Shown here: piece after piece, positions 1 to 5,395 of the stretch | How the letters are laid out: each line of letters starts with the position of its first letter | How positions within the stretch are numbered: position 1 is the first letter of the stretch | Origin: Spirochaetaceae bacterium | GTDB taxonomy: Bacteria > Spirochaetota > Spirochaetia > Treponematales > Breznakiellaceae | Reading direction: 5' to 3' | Length of the DNA stretch: 8,023 nt | Assembly (NCBI GenBank): GCA_031288215.1 | Contig: JAITRV010000072.1 | Span: forward strand, 1-8,023 | Notes under the pieces: generated by a model | Seen by the model: only the letters and a program-made list of their open reading frames with translations | Told to the model about the DNA's origin: nothing | Database searches by the model: none | Position numbers and translations under genes: made by a program

Positions 1-545
1 CCCAGCACAAGCCCCGCGGCCCCCGCGGCGGCGATGTATATCACCGGGTGTTTTTTGAAGCGGTAGATCAGCAGGAAGAGGAGGAGGAACAAGAGCCCTT
101 CCCGCCAGCGGACGAGGCCGTACCAGGCCGCTGCCGCCCCGTTGTACAGGGAGAGCCGGATGACCCCAAACCCCGCGGCGGCGATAAGTCCCGTGGCCGC
201 GGGCCGAAGGCCGCCGAAGGCCGCCGCCACCAGGGGGCTTTCCTTAAAGGCGGTGAGAATCCGCGCGACGATGAGGATCACCACAATCGAAGGGGCCACG
301 AGGCCCAGGGTGGCGATCACCGCCCCGGTTATGCCTGCGGCCTGAAACCCCGCATAGGTGGCCATATTGACCCCGATGGCCCCGGGGGTGGACTCGGAGA
401 TGGCCACCATATCGGCGATGGTTTCGTAGGTCAGCCAGTCGTAGCGGTCCGCCAACCGGTAGAGGAAGGGCAGCGTCGCCAGCCCCCCCCCGACGGAGAA
501 GAGGCCTATCTTGAAAAATTCCCCAAAGAGGAGGAGCAGGATCAT
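1..545 (-). CDS. Chromate transporter family protein, second half of a pair (partial, runs off left edge)
   Basis: The reading frame starts at the ATG at 545-543 and stays open to the window edge, giving about 181 residues of a membrane protein that continues beyond it. It begins MILLLLFGEFFKIGLFSVGG and has the chromate-transporter (ChrA/PF02417) landmarks: a triple glycine after the first helix (residues 19-21) and a TPGAIGVNMATYAGF segment (residues 53-67). Long hydrophobic helices lie near residues 72-100, 107-130 and 150-182. It is the diverged partner of the gene just upstream. Paired single-domain proteins of this family are thought to work together in the inner membrane as the equivalent of one two-domain ChrA anion (chromate/sulfate) carrier; that substrate is a family statement, not shown here. 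The start is supported by GGAGG (552-556) six bases upstream, and the ATG overlaps the upstream stop as ATGA. The glycine motif is encoded by an uninterrupted run of nine G (483-491). Confidence 0.88.
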   Translation of the reverse strand, partial: MILLLLFGEFFKIGLFSVGGGLATLPFLYRLADRYDWLTYETIADMVAISESTPGAIGVNMATYAGFQAAGITGAVIATLGLVAPSIVVILIVARILTAFKESPLVAAAFGGLRPAATGLIAAAGFGVIRLSLYNGAAAAWYGLVRWREGLLFLLLFLLIYRFKKHPVIYIAAAGAAGLVL

Positions 546-1126
546 CCCTTCCCTCCTTCGGGGGGCGTCCCGGCCGGTCCTGCCGGCGGCGCCTTATGCC
601 GGGGGCGGAACAGCAGGAACCCCGCAAGCCCCGCGCTCACCACCACCGGCACCGGGGAGACTTTGACGAAGACCGACAGGGCGAAGGCGGCGATGCAGAT
701 CCCCAGGGCCGCGGTATTCTTAACCGCCCCCCGAAAGAGCTTCAGCACCGCGTCCAGGATCAGCGCCCCCACCGCCACCCGGATACCCTTGAGTGCGTGC
801 TGCACCCCTTCCGATTCGGCAAAATTCCGGAGCCCCGCGGCGATGACGGTGATGATCACCAGGGAGGGAAGCACGAAGCCCAGGGTGGCCAGGATGCCCC
901 CGAGGACCCCCTTCTTTTTGTATCCGATGAAGGTGGCCACGTTGACCGCGATGATCCCGGGGGTAACCTGGCCGATGGCAAAATAGTCCATCACCTCATC
1001 CATCGTCGCCCAGCCCTTCCGCCGCACCAACTCCCGCTCGATGATGGGAAGCATGGAATAGCCCCCCCCGAAGGTCATGGCCCCCATCTTGAAGAAGGTC
1101 CACAGCAGGTCCGGATACTCCCTCAT
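542..1126 (-). CDS. Chromate transporter family protein, first half of a pair
   Basis: This complete 194-residue membrane protein belongs to the chromate transporter family (PF02417). It opens with a short amphipathic stretch, followed by the characteristic FGGGY motif (residues 19-23) and MLPIIERELVRRKGW. Next comes QVTPGIIAVNVATFIGY (residues 53-69), then hydrophobic helices at about 74-99, 113-131 and 138-173, and a Pro/Gly-rich hydrophilic tail. The size fits a single-domain (short) family member, which normally pairs with a second single-domain protein; here that is the next gene. The likely role is inner-membrane anion transport, classically chromate efflux, though many spirochaetal and other anaerobe members have no demonstrated substrate. 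The start is preceded by GGAGG (1131-1135, inside the end of aspS) four bases away, and its ATG shares ATGA with the aspS stop. Expression therefore probably depends on translation of aspS. The FGGGY codons form a run of eight G (1062-1069). Confidence 0.92.
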   Translation of the reverse strand: MREYPDLLWTFFKMGAMTFGGGYSMLPIIERELVRRKGWATMDEVMDYFAIGQVTPGIIAVNVATFIGYKKKGVLGGILATLGFVLPSLVIITVIAAGLRNFAESEGVQHALKGIRVAVGALILDAVLKLFRGAVKNTAALGICIAAFALSVFVKVSPVPVVVSAGLAGFLLFRPRHKAPPAGPAGTPPEGGKG

Positions 1127-2997
1127 GGCGCCTCCGGCGGCGCCGCCACCGTCAGGTGGAGTTCCTCAAGCTGCTTCCGGTCCACCTCCCCGGGGCTTTC
1201 GTCCATGGGGCTCACCGCGAAGGAGTTCTTGGGGAAGGCGATCACCTCCTTAATCGAGGTCTCCCCGGCCATGAGCATCACCAGCCGGTCCAGCCCCGGG
1301 GCGATACCGCCGTGGGGAGGGGCCCCGTACTTGAAGGCCCCGGTGAGGAAGCCGAATTTCCGTTCCGCCTCCTCCGGCTTAAGCCCCACCACCGCAAAGA
1401 CCCGCTTCTGGAGTTCCGGGTCGTGGATCCGGATGGACCCCGAGGCGAGTTCAAAGCCGTTGAGGACCAGGTCGTAGAGGTCCCCCTTCACCGAACCGGG
1501 GTCCTGCTCCATGCGGGCGTGGTACTTTTCCTGGGGAAAAGAGAACATGTGGTGCGCCGCCTCCCAGCGGTTCTCCTCCTCGTTGAATTCAAAGAGGGGA
1601 AAGTCCAGAATCCAGACAAATTCGAAACGGCCGGAATCCAGGAGCTTCAGATCCCGGCCCAGTTTGGACCGCACCGCCCCCAGGGCGGTGTTGGCGATCC
1701 GCCGTTTGGCGTCCGCCGCGATGAGGATCAGGTCCCCCCGCTTGGCCCCGAGGCCGGCGAGGATCTTTTCCGTCAAGGCGGCTTCCCCGAAGAACTTGGA
1801 GACCCCGCCCTCCAGGACCGCCGCCCCTTCGGTTCCCCCCACCTTCATCCAGGCCAGGCCCCGGGCCTTGTAGATTTTCGCCTGGGCCTCCAGTTCCTCG
1901 ATCTGCTTACGGGAATAGGGGGCGTTCCCCATGAGTTCCCCGGGAACCACCAGGGCCTTGACGCCGCCCCCGCTCGCCGCGATCCCCCGGGCCGCCGCCG
2001 CCGCCCGGTCCGCCTCCCCCGCGGCCAGGGCGTCCTTGAAGGCCTGGAAGCCCCCCTCGGCGGCATAGGGGCCGAAGTCCCGGAGGGGCAGGTCGAAGCG
2101 GAGGTCCGGTTTATCGGTGCCGTAGCGTTCCAGGGCCTCCTCGAAGCTCAGCCGCGTAAACCGGGGGGGGAGATCCCGGTTCAGGGTCTTTTTGAACACG
2201 TAACCCAAAAGCCCCTCGGTCATGGCCAGCACGTCCTCCCGGTCCACAAAGGACATTTCGATGTCGATCTGGGTAAATTCCGGCTGCCGGTCTCCCCGGG
2301 CGTCCTCGTCCCGGTAGCAGCGGGCGATCTGGAAGTATTTGTCGAAGCCCGCCGCCATGAGAAGCTGCTTGTAAAGCTGGGGAGACTGGGGCAGGGCGTA
2401 GAACTTCCCCGGGTAGAGCCGGGAGGGTACCAGGTAGTCCCGGGCGCCCTCGGGGGTGGAACGGATAAAGGTGGGGGTCTCGATTTCAAGGAAGCCCTGA
2501 CCGGTCATCCACTCCCGGACCGCGAAACAGACCTCGCTGCGGAGCCTGATCCGCCGCTGCATCCCCCCGGAACGGAGGTCCAGGTAGCGGTATTTCAGGC
2601 GGTTTTCCTCCTTGGCATCGGATTCCTCATCGATCTGGAAAGGAAGCAGCTCGCAGCGGTTGAGGATCAGGATCCGCCGGGCGGCCACTTCGATTTCGCC
2701 GGTGGCCATATCCGGGTTCACCATCGGGGGGGGCCGGAGGCGGACCACCCCCTCCACGGCGACGCAGTACTCGTTCCGCAGTTCCCCGCTGACCGCCGCC
2801 AGATCCCCCGGCGTCTCTCCGCCGGGAACGGGGGCGTCCACCACCACCTGGGTTATCCCGTAGCGGTCCCGGAGGTTGATAAAGGAGACTCCCCCGTGGT
2901 CCCGTTTCCGGTGCACCCAGCCGTTGAGGACCACGGTCTTTCCCGCGTCGGCCTTCCCCAGGGCCCCGCAGGTCGTTGTACGTTTCAGTAGTTCCAT
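1123..2997 (-). CDS. aspS: Aspartyl-tRNA synthetase, bacterial type
   Basis: This cytoplasmic class II enzyme charges tRNA with aspartate. The 624-residue product has the full bacterial layout: an N-terminal OB-fold anticodon-binding domain (GWVHRKRDHGG, residues 26-36); class II motif 1 (about 169-181, IETPTFIRSTPEGARDYL); the QSPQLYKQLLM segment (204-214); motif 2 starting RCYRDEDARGDRQPEFTQID (226-245); the bacterial GAD insertion (roughly 298-420); and motif 3 (GIAPGLDRLVML, 564-575). It is slightly longer than the roughly 590-residue E. coli enzyme and looks intact. I chose the start at 2997 (MELLKRTTT). An in-frame ATG at 3057 would add 20 residues, but it lies upstream of the predicted promoter and inside an inverted repeat. 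There is no Shine-Dalgarno sequence before 2997, which fits a leaderless message. Residue 34 is His in RKRDHGG, a feature noted in some non-discriminating AspRS enzymes that also charge tRNA-Asn. The stop overlaps the next gene's start. Confidence 0.97.
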   Translation of the reverse strand: MELLKRTTTCGALGKADAGKTVVLNGWVHRKRDHGGVSFINLRDRYGITQVVVDAPVPGGETPGDLAAVSGELRNEYCVAVEGVVRLRPPPMVNPDMATGEIEVAARRILILNRCELLPFQIDEESDAKEENRLKYRYLDLRSGGMQRRIRLRSEVCFAVREWMTGQGFLEIETPTFIRSTPEGARDYLVPSRLYPGKFYALPQSPQLYKQLLMAAGFDKYFQIARCYRDEDARGDRQPEFTQIDIEMSFVDREDVLAMTEGLLGYVFKKTLNRDLPPRFTRLSFEEALERYGTDKPDLRFDLPLRDFGPYAAEGGFQAFKDALAAGEADRAAAAARGIAASGGGVKALVVPGELMGNAPYSRKQIEELEAQAKIYKARGLAWMKVGGTEGAAVLEGGVSKFFGEAALTEKILAGLGAKRGDLILIAADAKRRIANTALGAVRSKLGRDLKLLDSGRFEFVWILDFPLFEFNEEENRWEAAHHMFSFPQEKYHARMEQDPGSVKGDLYDLVLNGFELASGSIRIHDPELQKRVFAVVGLKPEEAERKFGFLTGAFKYGAPPHGGIAPGLDRLVMLMAGETSIKEVIAFPKNSFAVSPMDESPGEVDRKQLEELHLTVAAPPEAP

Positions 2998-3003
2998 AAG
3001 GAA

Positions 3004-3032
3004 ACTATAGCCTGTGCATCGATATAAAACAA
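3004..3032 (-). promoter_or_regulatory. Predicted sigma-70 promoter of aspS, giving a leaderless transcript
   Basis: On the minus strand TTGTTT (3032-3027) and TATAGT (3009-3004) are separated by exactly 17 bases. The -10 element matches the consensus at five of six positions and the -35 at three of six. Only six bases (TTCCTT) lie between the -10 box and the aspS ATG, so normal initiation spacing would place +1 at or next to the A of that ATG. This agrees with the lack of any purine-rich ribosome-binding site there. It is a prediction from sequence alone. Confidence 0.55.
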
Positions 3033-3041
3033 GGGGAAGGC

Positions 3042-3273
3042 CCCAGGGCTCCTGCATTTACTTTTTTTCATACTTGTTTATGGGATAATCGTCTCGGCAC
3101 CTTGATTACTCTCAATGACTCGATAGATCCAAAGAAATTTAACCACGGACCAAACGAACCACACGGACAAACGCATGAATTTCAAACAACAAGGCGGACC
3201 ATAGGTCCGACGTGTTGGTCCGTGTGTGTCCGTGGTTCTTCTTCTTTTTTTGAGTAAATGCAGGAGCCCTGGG
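3042..3273. repeat. 232-bp element bounded by a perfect 21-bp inverted repeat, possible MITE-like sequence
   Basis: Positions 3042-3062 (starting CCCAGGGCTCCTGCATTTAC) are the exact reverse complement of 3253-3273 (ending GCAGGAGCCCTGGG). The match stops abruptly on both sides. The interior has T-rich tracts next to both arms, no credible ORF, and a second set of inverted repeats in its middle. No clear target-site duplication flanks it: the neighbouring bases are GAAGGC on the left and ATTGAA on the right. The size and terminal repeats suggest a non-autonomous mobile element (MITE-like) or a dispersed structured repeat sitting between two divergent promoters. A 21-bp perfect match 190 bp apart is far beyond chance, so the repeat itself is certain; its nature is inferred. 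Confidence 0.75.
3141..3237. repeat. Nested inverted repeats built from ACGGAC / GTCCGT words
   Basis: AACCACGGAC (3141-3150) pairs perfectly with GTCCGTGGTT (3228-3237). CACACGGAC (3160-3168) pairs perfectly with GTCCGTGTG (3218-3226). The two stems are separated by nine bases on the left and one on the right, so they could form a long bulged hairpin. Inside it CGGACC-ATA-GGTCCG (3195-3209) forms a separate perfect 6-bp hairpin. GTCCG recurs at 3205, 3218 and 3228. From memory, intergenic repeats of the AACCACGGAC...CACGGAC type occur in many environmental bacterial genomes; I could not check that here. Confidence 0.7.
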
Positions 3274-3411
3274 ATTGAAGCCTTACCCTGTTGACCCTGT
3301 TTATAAAACAGTGAAATATACGAGTATATATGGTATATTATATACGGTGTACTGTTGTTATAGGGACTGTTGTTATAAATAGAGAAGATTTTTTATGACG
3401 GAGGATTTTTT
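3274..3411 (+). promoter_or_regulatory. AT-rich promoter and candidate operator region of the lipoprotein operon
   Basis: This strongly AT-rich stretch should hold the promoter of the rightward operon. TTGACC (3291-3296) is a good -35 candidate, but no ideal -10 box lies 17 bases away; TATACG (3317-3322) is 20 away. TATATT (3334-3339) and TATAAA (3374-3379) are other possible -10 boxes, so the start point cannot be fixed. The region holds three symmetry elements that could bind regulators: the palindrome CTGTTT-ATA-AAACAG (3297-3311), the dyad GTATATA...TATATAC (3324-3330 and 3339-3345), and the tandem repeat ACTGTTGTTATA (3351-3362 and 3366-3377). Confidence 0.5.
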
Positions 3412-3415
3412 ATGA
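3395..3415 (+). CDS. Possible six-codon leader ORF (MTEDFL) overlapping the lpoB-like start
   Basis: ATG at 3395 opens a six-codon frame reading MTEDFL. It ends in TGA at 3413-3415, overlapping the downstream ATG (3412) as ATGA. A purine-rich GAGAAG (3382-3387) precedes it. The first GATTTTTTATGA (3387-3398) is repeated at 3404-3415, so the minigene seems to have arisen by a 17-bp duplication of the ribosome-binding site and start codon. Whether it is translated is unknown; it could be a decoy or coupling device, or simply a by-product of the duplication. The real gene's own GGAGG (3400-3404) lies inside this frame. Confidence 0.3.
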   Translation: MTEDFL

Positions 3416-4041
3416 AACAATTTTATATGAAAACAATGATGGCGGTAGCCGGCTGCGTTGTTCTCTTCGCGGCCTGTAGTTCCGTTCCCAAGGTCAGCCG
3501 GGTCGACGCGGATACCCAAATCGATCTCAGCGGCCGGTGGAACGATACGGATATCAGGATCGTCTGCGACACCCTTATCAAGGACGCCCTGGCATCGGAC
3601 CGGGTGGATCGGTATATCCGGGATTTCTCAGGGAAAAACGGGGGGGAAAACCCCGCCGTTATCGTCGGCAGGTTCAGGAATACCAGCAGCGAACATATCG
3701 ATACGGGCATTATTTCCGGCATCATGCGGACCAGCATCCTCAACAGCGGCAAACTGGACTTTGTCGAAGGGGGGGAGGCCCGGGAAGCTATCCGGGCGGA
3801 GCGCCAGGACCAGCAGAGCAACGCCTCGGTCGAGAGCGCCGCCGCCCTGGCCCAGGAAACCGGCGCCAACCTCATGCTCACCGGGGAGGTCAATTCCACC
3901 GTCGACCGGGCCGGGAAGATCACGGTCCGCTCCTACTTTGTGACGGCCACCCTGACCAATGTGGAAACCAGCCGGATCCTGTGGGAGGGTTCCAATAACG
4001 AGATAAAGAAGGTCATTAAACAGCCCGGCCTCAAGCTCTAA
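3412..4041 (+). CDS. lpoB: LpoB-like lipoprotein (penicillin-binding protein activator family)
   Basis: This is a 209-residue predicted lipoprotein. The signal peptide has Lys residues at 2 and 7, a hydrophobic core, and the lipobox LFAAC with the acylated Cys at 22. The mature part resembles the LpoB family (PF13036/COG3417): VSRVDADTQIDLSGRWNDTD (about 28-47), a central PAVIVGRFRNTSSEHIDT segment, AAALAQETGANLMLTGEV, and a closing VETSRILWEGSNNEIKK. In E. coli, LpoB is an outer-membrane lipoprotein that reaches through the periplasm to stimulate the peptidoglycan synthase PBP1B. Here the globular domain begins within about 10 residues of the Cys, so the long Pro-rich tether of the E. coli protein is missing. 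The start at 3412 is supported by GGAGG (3400-3404) seven bases upstream. It is first in a four-gene operon and ends 13 bases before the next gene. The family call is good, but the PBP-activating role is inferred; the fold is also shared with CsgG/FlgO-like proteins. Confidence 0.85.
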   Translation: MKQFYMKTMMAVAGCVVLFAACSSVPKVSRVDADTQIDLSGRWNDTDIRIVCDTLIKDALASDRVDRYIRDFSGKNGGENPAVIVGRFRNTSSEHIDTGIISGIMRTSILNSGKLDFVEGGEAREAIRAERQDQQSNASVESAAALAQETGANLMLTGEVNSTVDRAGKITVRSYFVTATLTNVETSRILWEGSNNEIKKVIKQPGLKL

Positions 4042-4054
4042 TTCGGAGGGTCCG

Positions 4055-5395
4055 ATGGGTATTCCGAACGGCCGGGGGGGGCTCTGCTCCGCCCTGGCCT
4101 TGGCCGTGGTCCTGTTCTCCTGCGCGACGGGGAATCCCTATCGGGAACTGGATAGCTCCGTAGCAGCCGGCACCTATGAACAGGCCCTGGGGATCATCGT
4201 CCGGGAGCAGGAGGATCGCCCTCCCCTGTACCCCGCCCGGGACGCTATCCTGTTGCGCCTCGACCGGGGGATGATCGAACACTACGCCGAACAATACGGG
4301 GCCTCCTCCGCGGACCTTGAGGAAGGGGAACGGCTCATCGAAGCGGCCTTTACCAAGAGCCTCACCCTGGAGATCGCCTCCTATATTGTCAACGATAATA
4401 CCCGGGAATACGCCGGGGAAGACTATGAGGACGTGTACCTCAACGCCTTCAATGCCCTGAACTACTATCACCGGGGGGATCCGGAGGGGGGCCTGGTGGA
4501 AATCCGGCGGATGAACGAAAAACTCCAGGTCCTCGCGGATAAGTACGATGCGGGGGAGGCCTCGGTCAATGAGTATGTCCGGGAATCCGTGGAGGACCTG
4601 CGCGTTGAGCGGGAGCCCTTCACCTTTTCCAATTCCGCCCTGGCCCGGTACCTGGGGACCCTGTTCTACCGGGGAGCGGGAAGGGCCGACGACGCCCGGA
4701 TCGACCTGGAGGGGATTTCCCGGGCCTATGCGGCCGCCCCCAGGGTGTATCCCCACCGCCCCCCGGCGTCCCTGGCCGGGGAACTGGCCGTCCCGGCGGG
4801 GCTCGCCCGGCTGAACGTGATCGGCTTTGCGGGGCTTTCCCCGGTGAAGGAGGAGGAGGTCCGGCTGATTCCCCTGCCCCTGCCCTTTCCCAACAATACC
4901 GCCAAGCTCGCCCTGCCCGTCCTCGTGCCCCGGCCCTCGGCGGTCAGCCGGGTGGAGGCGGTCATTGACGGGGGGCCTTCCTTTCAGCTTGAATTACTGG
5001 AAGATATGGGCGCCGTGGCCGCCGAAACCTTTAAGGCAAAGTATTCCCTCACCTTCATCAAAACCCTGGCCCGCACCATCACGAAGACCGTAACCTCCGC
5101 CGCCACGGCCCAGGTCATGCGGGAACTGGACAAGCAGGGGGATTCCCTGGCCGGCCTCCTGGTGGGACTGGCGGGCAGAATCGCCACCGACATCAGCGAG
5201 CGGGCGGATATCCGGATGTCCCGGTATTTCCCCGGCTATGCCTATGTGGGGGGCGTCAACCTGCCCCCGGGGAGGTATACCCTGACCATTCAGTATTATA
5301 ATAGAAACAACCGCGTCATAGCATCTTTCCGAATGGAGGATGTCGATGTCCGGATCAATACCTTAAATCTCGCGGAGGCAGTATGCTTACAGTAA
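4055..5395 (+). CDS. COG3014-like lipoprotein with helical-repeat N-terminal half
   Basis: This is a 446-residue predicted lipoprotein of unknown function. Its signal peptide ends LFSC with Cys at 23. Residues about 28-230 are helical and TPR-like: they include EQALGIIVREQED and a NAFNALNYYHRGDPEGGLVEIRRM-type helix pair. Residues about 240-340 carry a beta-rich stretch. The C-terminal part contains ADIRMSRYFPGYAYV and LPPGRYTLTIQYY (about 388-416), matching my recollection of the COG3014 family signature (D-x-R-x-x-x-x-x-P ... G-x-[HY]-T-L). COG3014 genes are, as I recall, often neighbours of LpoB and LPP20 genes in Gram-negative bacteria, which fits this operon. GGAGGG (4045-4050) sits four bases before the ATG. 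The end overlaps the next gene by 13 bases. A run of eight G (4074-4081) lies at codons 7-9, where slippage would abolish expression. No catalytic motif is visible; a scaffold or adaptor role in the envelope is a guess. Confidence 0.8.
   Translation: MGIPNGRGGLCSALALAVVLFSCATGNPYRELDSSVAAGTYEQALGIIVREQEDRPPLYPARDAILLRLDRGMIEHYAEQYGASSADLEEGERLIEAAFTKSLTLEIASYIVNDNTREYAGEDYEDVYLNAFNALNYYHRGDPEGGLVEIRRMNEKLQVLADKYDAGEASVNEYVRESVEDLRVEREPFTFSNSALARYLGTLFYRGAGRADDARIDLEGISRAYAAAPRVYPHRPPASLAGELAVPAGLARLNVIGFAGLSPVKEEEVRLIPLPLPFPNNTAKLALPVLVPRPSAVSRVEAVIDGGPSFQLELLEDMGAVAAETFKAKYSLTFIKTLARTITKTVTSAATAQVMRELDKQGDSLAGLLVGLAGRIATDISERADIRMSRYFPGYAYVGGVNLPPGRYTLTIQYYNRNNRVIASFRMEDVDVRINTLNLAEAVCLQ

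Noticed and set aside
48..986. A 312-codon plus-strand frame over the chromate transporter genes
   Set aside because: It is the complement of two transporter genes with family motifs. Its product is a charged, repetitive sequence typical of antisense frames.
1156..2991. A 611-codon open frame on the plus strand across aspS
   Set aside because: It is antisense to a clearly recognisable aspartyl-tRNA synthetase. Its translation is low-complexity and Gly/Pro/Arg/His-rich with no known domain, as expected from GC-rich shadow frames.
2998..3057. A 20-residue N-terminal extension of aspS starting at the ATG at 3057
   Set aside because: That ATG lies in the 21-bp inverted repeat and upstream of the predicted aspS promoter. 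The extension MQEPWGLPLVLYRCTGYSFL is not part of the synthetase family.
3195..3209. Rho-independent terminator from CGGACC-ATA-GGTCCG
   Set aside because: No T run follows the stem, and no gene ends upstream of it on either strand, because the flanking genes are divergent.
3042..3273. CRISPR array or tRNA gene in the repeat-rich intergenic region
   Set aside because: The repeats are inverted and nested without regular spacers, and no cloverleaf or anticodon arm can be drawn.
3297..3311. CTGTTTATAAAACAG as a LexA (SOS) box
   Set aside because: The half-sites CTGT and ACAG fit, but the spacing is seven bases instead of eight, and envelope lipoprotein genes are not an expected SOS target. It is kept only as a generic palindrome.
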